Assembly (NCBI RefSeq): GCF_900163715.1
Contig: NZ_FWFF01000012.1
Span: forward strand, 1-64,000
Length of the DNA stretch: 64,000 bases
Direction: 5' to 3'
DNA from: Brevibacterium yomogidense
Lineage (GTDB): Bacteria; Actinomycetota; Actinomycetes; Actinomycetales; Brevibacteriaceae
Shown: positions 23,402 to 31,267 of the stretch, piece after piece
Layout of the letters: the number at the start of each line of letters is the position of its first letter
Position numbering within the stretch: position 1 is the first letter of the stretch
Notes under the pieces: model-generated
The model's database searches: none
What the model was told of the DNA's origin: nothing
What the model saw: the letters and a program-made list of their open reading frames with translations, nothing else
Translations under genes and position numbers: made by a program

Positions 23402-24301
23402 TCAAAACGGGCGCAGAGCCCGGGCCGCGGCGGCTTCGACGGCCGTGCTGAACCGGTCCAGCACGGGCAGTTCCGTCGCCCAGCGGTGCCAGTGGAGATC
23501 CACGTCGAGCATGGGCAGTCCTGGGATCCGCACGAGGTCCCCGACGTCGGGGAGAGCGCCCAGGAGCAGTTCGTGGATGCATCCCCACCCCAGGCCCGCG
23601 CGCAGTCCCGTCACGAATCCGTCCTGAGCCCCGATCATATGGGTCGGCGGGTTCGCCTCCGCGTCGTGCTCCTCGCACCACGCGCGCAGGACCCTGTGCT
23701 GGAGCTCGTCCGCCGCGCCGAACGTCAGCACCGGACAGGTCGTGAGGTCGAGGTGTCCGGCGGCGTCGAGATGGCGCGCCGCCAGCTTCTGCGAGACGAC
23801 CGGGACATAGCGCATCTTCCCCAGCGGCGTGGCCGTGCAGCCCGTCTGCGCGGTGGGCAGGGAGCTGAGGGCTCCGAGCACATCCCCGCGGGCCAGCGCC
23901 TGGTGACCGACGTCCTGGTCCTCGACGCTCACCCGCAGGACGACGTCGTCCCAGTCCGCAGCCTGCTCGATGGCTCCGGACAGCCAGGTTCCCAGCGCGT
24001 CCGCACCGACGGCGATCGGCAGCGCGGATCTGCTGGGGGCCTCGGCGGCGGGGGTGAGGGAGCCGACCAGCGCGACGACCTGCCGCGCAGTGGCGAGCAC
24101 CGCCTCGCCGGCGGAGGTCACGCGAGGAGGCGTGGAGCGCGCCACCAGTACGTGGCCCATCGTCGACTCCAGCGCCCGGATCCGCTGGGAGACCGCGGAC
24201 GTGCTCACGCCCAGCGCGTAACCGGCGGCGTCGAAGCCGCCCTCGTCGACGACGGCGACGAGCGCCGCCAGCTGCACGAGGCTGGGGGCATCGGTTCTCA
24301 T
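23402..24301 (-). CDS. lysG: LysR-family regulator LysG/ArgP
   Basis: 299 aa. The N-terminal helix-turn-helix reads QLAALVAVVDEGGFDAAGYA with VSTSAVSQRIRALESTMG, followed by the effector domain. LysG activates the exporter gene lysE when cytoplasmic lysine, arginine or histidine rises. The divergent lysE is 86 bp away with a perfect palindrome between them, confirming the pair. ATG 24301 has GGGAGAG upstream. The stop lies 36 bp from tRNA-Thr. Confidence 0.92.
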   Translation of the reverse strand: MRTDAPSLVQLAALVAVVDEGGFDAAGYALGVSTSAVSQRIRALESTMGHVLVARSTPPRVTSAGEAVLATARQVVALVGSLTPAAEAPSRSALPIAVGADALGTWLSGAIEQAADWDDVVLRVSVEDQDVGHQALARGDVLGALSSLPTAQTGCTATPLGKMRYVPVVSQKLAARHLDAAGHLDLTTCPVLTFGAADELQHRVLRAWCEEHDAEANPPTHMIGAQDGFVTGLRAGLGWGCIHELLLGALPDVGDLVRIPGLPMLDVDLHWHRWATELPVLDRFSTAVEAAAARALRPF

Positions 24302-24336
24302 GAGACTCTCCCGATCATGAAGCCCACCTTAACCAC

Positions 24337-24362
24337 GTGAAGGCCATCCATATGGCCTTCAC
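24337..24362. promoter_or_regulatory. LysG operator: GTGAAGGCCAT-N4-ATGGCCTTCAC
   Basis: Perfect 11-base arms (24337-24347 and 24352-24362) around CCAT lie between lysG and lysE. A T-N11-A LysR box is contained (T24338, A24350). The right arm covers the expected -35 region of the lysE promoter, the usual place for a LysR-type activator. Confidence 0.8.
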
Positions 24363-24375
24363 GGGCCGCGCGGCG

Positions 24376-24381
24376 TACTTT
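24376..24381 (+). promoter_or_regulatory. -10 element TACTTT of lysE, leaderless start
   Basis: TACTTT ends 6 nt before ATG 24388. There is no ribosome site, so the message is probably leaderless. This also argues against the upstream in-frame ATG at 24337, which lies inside the operator. Confidence 0.6.
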
Positions 24382-24387
24382 CGACTC

Positions 24388-25008
24388 ATGCCTGTCCTCA
24401 CGCTCCTCACCACCGGCTTCCTCACGGGGGTCGGGCTGATCATCGCCATCGGCCCGCAGAACGCATTCGTCCTGCGCCAGGGCATCCGCCGTGAACGGGT
24501 CGCCGTCGTCGTGCTCGTCTGCGTGGTCGCGGACGTCGCTCTCATCGCACTCGGGACCGCGGGGATCGGCATCGTGTTCGAGCACGCGCCGTGGATCGTG
24601 GAGATCATGCGCTGGGGAGGCGTCGTCTACCTCGTGTGGTTCGCCTGGACGAGTATCCGGTCCGCGTTCGGCGGCCCCGAAGCGCTCACCACGACCGCGA
24701 GCGGGGCGACAGCCCAGGACAAGCCGTCCGCAGTCTCCGTCGCAGCGGCCACGGCGGCGCTCACGTTCCTCAACCCGCACGTGTACCTCGACACAGTCGT
24801 CATGCTCGGCACCGTGGCGAACCAGCACGAGCTCCGCTGGGTCTTCTCCGGTGGCGCGATGCTCGGTTCGCTCGTGTGGTTCGCGGCGCTGGGGTGGGGA
24901 GCTCATCTGCTGGCCCCGTCGCTGCGCAGCCCGCGGGTGTGGCGGGTCATCGACGTGGCGATCGCCGCGGTCATGCTGATGATCGCCGCAAAGCTCGCCT
25001 TCGCGTAA
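24388..25008 (+). CDS. lysE: LysE/ArgO-family amino acid exporter
   Basis: 206 aa, about six membrane helices. The N-terminal signature GFLTGVGLIIAIGPQNAFVL contains the GPQNAFVLRQG motif of LysE/ArgO, and the second half has the LNPHVYLDTVV motif. It exports L-lysine and L-arginine (or related basic amino acids) across the inner membrane, driven by the proton or membrane potential. Regulation by the divergent LysG is expected. Confidence 0.93.
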   Translation: MPVLTLLTTGFLTGVGLIIAIGPQNAFVLRQGIRRERVAVVVLVCVVADVALIALGTAGIGIVFEHAPWIVEIMRWGGVVYLVWFAWTSIRSAFGGPEALTTTASGATAQDKPSAVSVAAATAALTFLNPHVYLDTVVMLGTVANQHELRWVFSGGAMLGSLVWFAALGWGAHLLAPSLRSPRVWRVIDVAIAAVMLMIAAKLAFA

Positions 25009-25054
25009 TCTCGACCACACAGACCGACCCCGACGATCAGAGGTGTGGAACAGA

Positions 25055-26263
25055 GTGATCGACTTCCCCCAGGAGAGGGCCCAGACGTTCCTCACCCAGT
25101 TCCGGACCCTCGTCGAATGCGAGTCGCCGTCGAACGATCCGCGGTCCCTCGCCGCGAGCGCCAGACTCATCGCGGAGATCGGCGAGCAGATCACGGGCAT
25201 CCGCCCCCACATCCGCACGATCGAGGGGTTCCCACACGTCCACTTCCAGGTCGGCACCGGCCCGCGGCGCGTCCTGCTGCTGGGCCATCACGACACGGTC
25301 TGGCCGCGCGGAACCCTCGCATCCATCCCATGGTCCGTCGACGGCGATGCGGTCAGCGGACCCGGCACCGACGACATGAAGGGCGGGATCCTCATCGCGC
25401 TCCACGCACTGGGGGCGCTGCTGCGCCACGCGGGCGAGGAGCAGCTCGATGGAGTCAGCGTCCTCATCACTGCGGACGAAGAGCTGGGCTCCCCCACGTC
25501 GCGACCGCTCATCGAGGAGCTGTCCCGCGACGCGGAGGCGGTGCTCGTCTTCGAATCCGGCGGTCCTGCCGGCCAGGTGAAGGTCGCGCGCAAGGGCGTC
25601 GCGATCTATGAGCTCGAGGTCGTCGGTCGCGCCGCCCATGCGGGAGTCGAGCCGGACCGCGGGGTGAACGCGACCGTCGAGGTCTCCCACCAGGTCCTCG
25701 CGATCGACCGGATCGGCACCCCGGACGGGAGCACGACGGTCGTGCCCGCGGTCATGCAGTCGGGGACGACGACGAACACGGTGCCGGCCGGTGCCACCGT
25801 CGGCGTCGACTCCCGTGCCATCACCGTCGCGGAGCAGGAGCGCGTGGACCGCGAACTGCGCGGACTCCGCTCGGTGCACCCCGAGGCAGAGCTGATCCTG
25901 CACGGCGGCATCAACCGGCCTCCGCTGGAGGAGCGGTTCGCCGCAGACCTCTTCGAGCGCGCCCGTGAGATCGCAGCGGCGCTCGGTCATCCGCCGCTGG
26001 AGGTGATCCGTGTGGGCGGAGGGTCGGACGCGAACTTCACGGCGGGAGTGGGCACACCGACGCTCGACGGTCTGGGCACGGTGGGCGGCGGGTCCCATGC
26101 GGACGACGAGCACGCACTGCTGTCGTGGATCCCCCGGCGCGTCGAACTCACGGCATCACTGGTCGACTCGCTGCTGCGGGACCCGGTCGCGCGACCGGCG
26201 GCGGACGGCCGCCTGCGCCGCGTCAGACAGCGGCGCGCCAGCCTGCGCCGCGTCAGTCCGTGA
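25055..26263 (+). CDS. M20-family metallopeptidase (ArgE/DapE/CPG2 type)
   Basis: About 402 aa. Zinc-site motifs are LLLGHHDTVWPRG (His), GPGTDDMKGG (bridging Asp), TADEELGSPTSR (catalytic Glu pair) and the C-terminal GGGSHADDEHAL (His). A dimerisation domain lies in the middle. The order resembles carboxypeptidase G2-like amidases that cleave acyl or peptide amide bonds; the substrate is unknown. GTG 25055 has AGGTG 9 nt upstream; GTG 25043 is an alternative. The C-terminus is arginine-rich and overlaps the end of holB by 11 bp on the other strand. Confidence 0.85.
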   Translation: MIDFPQERAQTFLTQFRTLVECESPSNDPRSLAASARLIAEIGEQITGIRPHIRTIEGFPHVHFQVGTGPRRVLLLGHHDTVWPRGTLASIPWSVDGDAVSGPGTDDMKGGILIALHALGALLRHAGEEQLDGVSVLITADEELGSPTSRPLIEELSRDAEAVLVFESGGPAGQVKVARKGVAIYELEVVGRAAHAGVEPDRGVNATVEVSHQVLAIDRIGTPDGSTTVVPAVMQSGTTTNTVPAGATVGVDSRAITVAEQERVDRELRGLRSVHPEAELILHGGINRPPLEERFAADLFERAREIAAALGHPPLEVIRVGGGSDANFTAGVGTPTLDGLGTVGGGSHADDEHALLSWIPRRVELTASLVDSLLRDPVARPAADGRLRRVRQRRASLRRVSP

Positions 26264-27401
26264 TCCACGGGTTCGACAGGCCGACGAAGGCTGCCTCGAC
26301 GACGAGAGCCGACGCCATGTTGGTCGCCAAGCGTTCCCGCGCCTGGCGCAGCACGTCGATCCTCTTGAGGGTCGCGGTCGAATCGCCCTCTGCCGCGAGC
26401 CTGCCGATCCGCTCGTCCTCGTCGACGTTGATCGTCCCGGTGTCCGCGCCCAGCTGAGCGGCCAGCACATCGCGGTACAGGGAGAGCAGCTCGATGAAGA
26501 TCGAGTCGAGCTCGTCATTGCGCGCGCGGACGTCGCGGCGCTTCTGCTCCTCTTCGAGGCGGCGGATCTGACTGCGCGCACTGGGTGGGATCTTGCCCCC
26601 GGCCTCGATGCCCAGTGTGCGCAGGAGCTGCTCCTTCTCCTGCGCGTTGCGCTCCTCCGTGCGCGCCTTCGCCCTGTCCTTCGCCACGTCGACGATGCGC
26701 GCGGCGATCCGGATGGTCGATCCGACGGAGGTCAGGTGACGGGGGATGTCGAGGATGAAGGTCCGCTCCGACCGCGCGTTCGGCGACGTCACGAGGCGAC
26801 GGGCGCGCCCGATGTGGCTCTGCGCCGCATGCGCCGCCCAGCGGGCCGTGTCCGCATCCGCACCGTCGCGGTCGCGCAGCAGCTGTGCGACCGCGTCCGG
26901 ACTGGGGATGCGGAGGTTCACGTTGCGGCACCGCGATCGGATCGTCGTGAGGACGTCTTCCGGACTGGGGGCGCAGAGGATCCAGACCGTGGAGGGCGGA
27001 GGCTCCTCGATGGCCTTGAGGAGGACGTTCGAGGTCCTCTCCGCCATGCGGTCGGCGTCCTCGATGATGACGACCCGCCAGTCCGCGTTCACCGGTCCCT
27101 GATGGGCGGTCGCGACGAGCGCGCGCACCTCGTCGATCGAGATGAGCGACTTCTGCGTCGACAGCACCGTCATGGATTCGTGGATGCCGCGCAGTGCTCG
27201 CTGGGCCTCCGGCGAATCGCTGTCGCCCGCGTCCGGTGTGAGGAGTGCGGCGGCGAAGGCGCGTGCTGCGTTCGAACGGCCGGAGCCCGGTGGCCCCGTG
27301 AGGAGCCACGCGTGGGTCATCGCGGTGCTGCCCGCCGCGGCAGCCCGTGCCAGCTGGTCGACTGCGCGCTCCTGGCCGACCAGTTCGTTCCAGACGCTCA
27401 T
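26253..27401 (-). CDS. holB: DNA polymerase III subunit delta-prime
   Basis: 382 aa, an AAA+ clamp-loader subunit. It begins MSVWNELVGQERAVDQLARA, with a P-loop GPPGSGRSN in which the usual Lys is Arg and Thr is Asn (delta-prime normally does not hydrolyse ATP). DADRM replaces the DEAD box, and the SRC motif appears in TIRSRCRNV. The four-Cys zinc module common in other loaders is not seen. The C-terminal collar domain is helical and charged. Its start overlaps the tmk stop (ATGA), the standard actinobacterial tmk-holB pair. Confidence 0.92.
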   Translation of the reverse strand: MSVWNELVGQERAVDQLARAAAAGSTAMTHAWLLTGPPGSGRSNAARAFAAALLTPDAGDSDSPEAQRALRGIHESMTVLSTQKSLISIDEVRALVATAHQGPVNADWRVVIIEDADRMAERTSNVLLKAIEEPPPSTVWILCAPSPEDVLTTIRSRCRNVNLRIPSPDAVAQLLRDRDGADADTARWAAHAAQSHIGRARRLVTSPNARSERTFILDIPRHLTSVGSTIRIAARIVDVAKDRAKARTEERNAQEKEQLLRTLGIEAGGKIPPSARSQIRRLEEEQKRRDVRARNDELDSIFIELLSLYRDVLAAQLGADTGTINVDEDERIGRLAAEGDSTATLKRIDVLRQARERLATNMASALVVEAAFVGLSNPWITD

Positions 27402-30247
27402 CGTCGTCCCGGTGCGCCCGGGTCGCGGCGATCGTGGCCGTGCTGGGCCCGGAGCCGCTCACGCGCCTGGCGCTCGATCTCCGCCTGGGCCCGCAGACGT
27501 TCCCTGCTGGTCTCCCGGGAGGGCGAGAGTCCAGACCGGAATGATCCCTCCGAGGACGGGACGGCCGGCTGGACCGTGGTCGGAGCCTCCGAATCGTCGA
27601 CGACGGGAGCGGGACGGACCTCCGTGACGGGATCGTCGGCCGCAGCCGGGACGAATCCGGGACGAGGACGCACCTCGGTGACCGGATCCTCGACAACCGG
27701 GTCCTCGACAACCGGAGGATCGACAAACGGGGCCCCGGGAACTGGACCCTCAGAGACCGAGGAGGATCCCACCGGGTTCTCACCCTCCGGCGCGGCTCCC
27801 GCCGTGTTCGCACCCGCCGTGTTCGCACTGGCCGGGGCGGCTCCCGCCGGATCCCGGGCGACCGGAATCTCGATGACCGGGTCCTCGGCGACTGCCGAGG
27901 CTCCCACCGGTCGATCCCCGACTGCCGGGCTCTCTTCCACGTGGGGAGCGGCGGTCGGAGCGGGCCGCGCCACCGTGACCTGGTCGTCCGCTGCATGCTG
28001 TCGGGCGTCGGTGCCCGACTGCCTCTGCGCGAGTCTCTGCTCGACTGCCCGGAGTACGTGTGCCGCGATGGTGTCGATGTCACGGCCCGCGTCGATGACG
28101 ACGTAGCGGTCCGGAGCGGCCGCCGCGTAGTCGAGGAACGATCTGCGCACGGTCGAGTGGAACTCATGGTCGAGCGCATCGAGATGGTTCTCCTCGCCGC
28201 GGACAGTGGTCCGCTGACGGGTCACTGCTGGGTTCGCATCGAGGATGATCGTGAGGTCGGGGCGCATCCCTTCGGTCGCCCACGTCGACAGCGCGACGAT
28301 CTCGTCGTCTCCCAGATCGCGGCCCGCCGCCTGGTACGCGCGGGAGGAATCGATGTAGCGGTCCGTGATGACGATGCCGCCGCGATCGACGATGGGTCTC
28401 ACGAGTGACGCGACGTGGTGGGCGCGGTCCGCTGCGAATACGAGCGCTTCCGCCCGGGGCGTGACGCCGTCTCCGTCGAGCACCACGGAGCGCAGCAGCG
28501 TGCCGGCGGCCGTGCCGCCGGGTTCCCGGGTCGTGACGACTTCGCCGTGCCCCTGGTCGCGCAGCGCATCTGCGAGGAGGTGGATCTGCGTGGACTTGCC
28601 GGTGCCGTCTCCGCCCTCGATCGCGATGAACAGACCGCCGGCGTGGAACGAGCCGGATGATCCCGCAGACCCGTCCGCAGCATTCGGAGCCGTATCCGGA
28701 GCCGTGGCCAGTGCCGCAGCCAGGGGCTGCGCGCCGCCCCCTCCGGCGGCAGGACCGGTCGGGGCGTGTGCTGCCGTCGCGGTCCCGGTCGGAGCGTCCC
28801 CGGCTGCCGCACGCGCATCCGCTGCGCCCGTACCGTGCGGGTCGGTGACGGCTGAGTCCGCACCTGCAGCGGTCTCCACACCGGCCGCACGCGCATCTGC
28901 CGCGCCCGCACCCCGCATCGCGGCGTCACCGGTCGCCGCCGGGCGGCGGAAGGCGTGGATGATGTCGATGCCGATCCCGCTGATCCCAGTGGGCCCGAAC
29001 GTGAAGAGCGAGATGATGCCGCCGATAAGTGCGACGGTGCCGATCAGGACGTAGGCCAGGTCAGCGGGAAGGATGTCCCACGACGCGACGGAGCTCAGCG
29101 GGACCTCTGCCGTGAAGCCGACCGCGGTGACGAGAATCGCGACGGCCATGCCGACGACCGCGCCGATCCGCCGCGAGAACCGGTAGCGCTGGGAGCGGAC
29201 GCCCAGGCCCACGAGGAACGCGACGCCGCCGGACAGCACGGCCTTGCCGGACAGCTCCACGAGCACACCGGCGGAGACGGTGAAGACGCCCGCTGCGATG
29301 AGGGAGAAGGAGGTGAGCCGGGTGCGCGTCATACCGGGTGCGAAGTCGGGTCCCGTCTCGAAGCCGACGGCCCACCCCAGCAGCACCGCGCAGAGGATGA
29401 CCGACATCCCCGCCTGGCCGAAGCCCAGATCCGCGATGGAGGGCTGGGCGAGGATACCGACCGCGCCCAGCACGCCGAACAGCAGATGGCAGGGCCACGC
29501 GCTGGTCACCGGAGTCCCGGGCCGTGCGGTGCTGCGATCCAGCACGTGCGCGCCGGTGTCCGGCAGTCGCACGCCCTGATCGGACTTCTGCGTGAGGAGC
29601 ACGATGACTCCGGCGAGCATGACGAGGCTGCCCAGGAGCAGGAGCCAGCGCAGCGCCTCGTGTCCGCCAGCGGTCCCGCCGACCAGCTGCGCCGCGTACG
29701 AGGCGCAGAGCATGACGGCCGCGGCGACGCCCGCACTGCGCCACGGCTTCACCCGCGTTCCCGCGACCAGGCTCAGGACGGCCGCCAGGGCGGCGCCCAC
29801 GCCCAGGCCCACGAAGACGCCCAGGATCGCGGAGACGGTAAACAGCTGAGTGATCGCGAGTCCCGCGATCACCACGGAGGCGATGAGCGCCACGCGCAGG
29901 GAAACCTTCCCCTGGAGCTTCTCCTGCGGCACGAACATGCCGGCCACACCTGCGGCGATCACCGCCGCGTACAGCAGCACCGCCGGCCGGGAGGAGAAGC
30001 CCTCTTCGCCTGTGAGCGTGTGGATGTCCGCCATGGCGGCCGGATCGAGGAAGGCTGTGACGCCGTAGGCGCCCGCGACGGCGAAGCTCAGCGCCGCGGC
30101 GGACAGCATCGTCAGCCACGCACCGACCTCCACGATGAAGACGCCCATGACATCAGTCCGGGGACGACCCGCCGAAGGGCGGGCGCCCTGCGACTGTGCG
30201 GGCTGCGATGCGGGAGAGGCGGGAGGCGGGGATCCGACGTCGTTCAC
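27398..30247 (-). CDS. tmk: Thymidylate kinase fused to an N-terminal 12-helix membrane domain
   Basis: About 949 aa in three parts. Residues ~30-475 hold 12 membrane helices resembling an MFS-type domain. After an Ala/Thr-rich linker with ADARAA repeats comes thymidylate kinase: P-loop GGDGTGKST (~542), DRYIDSSRAYQ (~627) and the LID region. The last ~210 residues are an acidic tail with repeats such as VVEDP, ending in an Arg-rich coil. The kinase phosphorylates dTMP. MFS-Tmk fusions occur in other actinobacteria, so the fusion is known though unexplained. GTG 30247 was chosen because TAAGGT lies 7 nt upstream; it also forms an AAGG ribosome site. Confidence 0.88.
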   Translation of the reverse strand: MNDVGSPPPASPASQPAQSQGARPSAGRPRTDVMGVFIVEVGAWLTMLSAAALSFAVAGAYGVTAFLDPAAMADIHTLTGEEGFSSRPAVLLYAAVIAAGVAGMFVPQEKLQGKVSLRVALIASVVIAGLAITQLFTVSAILGVFVGLGVGAALAAVLSLVAGTRVKPWRSAGVAAAVMLCASYAAQLVGGTAGGHEALRWLLLLGSLVMLAGVIVLLTQKSDQGVRLPDTGAHVLDRSTARPGTPVTSAWPCHLLFGVLGAVGILAQPSIADLGFGQAGMSVILCAVLLGWAVGFETGPDFAPGMTRTRLTSFSLIAAGVFTVSAGVLVELSGKAVLSGGVAFLVGLGVRSQRYRFSRRIGAVVGMAVAILVTAVGFTAEVPLSSVASWDILPADLAYVLIGTVALIGGIISLFTFGPTGISGIGIDIIHAFRRPAATGDAAMRGAGAADARAAGVETAAGADSAVTDPHGTGAADARAAAGDAPTGTATAAHAPTGPAAGGGGAQPLAAALATAPDTAPNAADGSAGSSGSFHAGGLFIAIEGGDGTGKSTQIHLLADALRDQGHGEVVTTREPGGTAAGTLLRSVVLDGDGVTPRAEALVFAADRAHHVASLVRPIVDRGGIVITDRYIDSSRAYQAAGRDLGDDEIVALSTWATEGMRPDLTIILDANPAVTRQRTTVRGEENHLDALDHEFHSTVRRSFLDYAAAAPDRYVVIDAGRDIDTIAAHVLRAVEQRLAQRQSGTDARQHAADDQVTVARPAPTAAPHVEESPAVGDRPVGASAVAEDPVIEIPVARDPAGAAPASANTAGANTAGAAPEGENPVGSSSVSEGPVPGAPFVDPPVVEDPVVEDPVTEVRPRPGFVPAAADDPVTEVRPAPVVDDSEAPTTVQPAVPSSEGSFRSGLSPSRETSRERLRAQAEIERQARERLRAQHGHDRRDPGAPGRR
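27660..27730 (-). repeat. 15-bp repeats in the tmk C-terminal tail
   Basis: CTCGACAACCGGGTC and CTCGACAACCGGAGG follow each other directly (plus-strand reading), and a third copy starts ATCGACAAACGG. On the coding strand they give repeated Val-Val-Glu-Asp-Pro. A second motif, DPVTEVRP, occurs twice in the same tail. Confidence 0.7.
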
Positions 30248-30254
30248 AGGCCAC

Positions 30255-30260
30255 ACCTTA
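30255..30260 (-). promoter_or_regulatory. -10 element TAAGGT of tmk
   Basis: TAAGGT on the minus strand ends 7 nt before GTG 30247. The same bases contain AAGG, which could act as a ribosome site if transcription starts further upstream. Confidence 0.4.
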
Positions 30261-30304
30261 CCCGCGGCCACTGACACGACTCGGGAGATCTGATCGGACG
30301 AGAC

Positions 30305-30310
30305 TACTCT
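30305..30310 (+). promoter_or_regulatory. -10 element TACTCT, leaderless start
   Basis: TACTCT ends 6 nt before GTG 30317. The tmk and ligase promoters are divergent and only about 45 bp apart. Confidence 0.5.
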
Positions 30311-30316
30311 GGGGAC

Positions 30317-31111
30317 GTGCGGAACGAGACGAACGACGAGACGGCAGGGGACCTCGGCGGGGGCGCCCGTCCTGAGCTCACGGTCCTGCGGCACGGACCG
30401 GGCGACGCGCTCACGGACCTCGCGATGGCGCGGGCACTGCTCAACGCGGTCCGCGACGGCGACCGCGGTCCGACCCTGCGGATCTATCGGCCCTCCCCCA
30501 CTGTCGCCTTCGGTGCGCGGGATCGGTTCCTCGACGGCTTCCGGCCTGCGATCGAGGCGGCTCGCTCACACGGCTTCACCCCCGCGCTGCGCACGCTGGG
30601 CGGACGGGCCGCCGCCTACCATCCGGGCAGCATCGTCATCGATCACATCGAGCCGACGCGGGAGTTCCTCACCCAGACGCAGGACCGGTTCGTGCGGTTC
30701 GGCGAGATGTACGCCGCCGCACTGCGGGACATCGGCATCGATGCGCGCATGGGCGAGATCCCCGGCGAGTACTGCCCCGGCGAGCACAGTGTGAACGTGG
30801 GCGGCGAGATCAAGGCGATCGGCACGGCGCAGCGCGTGGTGGGCGGGGCCTGGCTCTTCTCGTCGTCGATCATCGTGGAGGACCCGGACCCCATCCGTGC
30901 GGTCCTCACGGACGTGCAGGCGGCGCTGGGTCTCGTGTGGGAGCCCCGGACGGGCGGGGCCATCTCGGAGCTCCATCCGGACGTGACGGCAGACGCGGTG
31001 GAAGAGGCACTCCTCGCCGCGTACGCACGCGAGTACGAGCTGGTCCCGGGCACGCTCACCCCCACGGACGCCGAGGCCGCACGCGGATTCGTCGACGCGC
31101 ACCTCCTCTGA
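30317..31111 (+). CDS. Lipoate-protein ligase/octanoyltransferase-family protein
   Basis: 264 aa, biotin/lipoate ligase fold. Recognisable elements are LRIYRPSPTVAFGARDR, the glycine loop LRTLGGRAAAYHPGSIVID and SVNVGGEIKAIGTAQRVVGG, whose Lys matches the catalytic Lys of LplA/LipM proteins. Such enzymes attach lipoate or octanoate to the E2 subunits of 2-oxoacid dehydrogenases. No partner genes are adjacent, so whether it uses free lipoate or octanoyl carrier protein is open. Confidence 0.8.
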   Translation: MRNETNDETAGDLGGGARPELTVLRHGPGDALTDLAMARALLNAVRDGDRGPTLRIYRPSPTVAFGARDRFLDGFRPAIEAARSHGFTPALRTLGGRAAAYHPGSIVIDHIEPTREFLTQTQDRFVRFGEMYAAALRDIGIDARMGEIPGEYCPGEHSVNVGGEIKAIGTAQRVVGGAWLFSSSIIVEDPDPIRAVLTDVQAALGLVWEPRTGGAISELHPDVTADAVEEALLAAYAREYELVPGTLTPTDAEAARGFVDAHLL

Positions 31112-31143
31112 CGGCCACGCTCTCCTCTGACTGCTCACACGCG

Positions 31144-31193
31144 TCGAGAGGGTGGGTCTCTGCGCTTCTCAGTGCAGAAATCCACCCTCTCGA
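31144..31193. terminator. Bidirectional terminator between lplA-like gene and topA
   Basis: Exact 12-base arms TCGAGAGGGTGG (31144-31155) and CCACCCTCTCGA (31182-31193), with an inner TCTGC/GCAGA pairing, lie between two convergent stop codons. Confidence 0.85.
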
Positions 31194-31267
31194 TCACGCG
31201 GGCTCGATGACTCAGACTCGGTCACGCGGGCCGGCTGGAACGCTCAGCCCCGCGTGCGGTCAGACGT

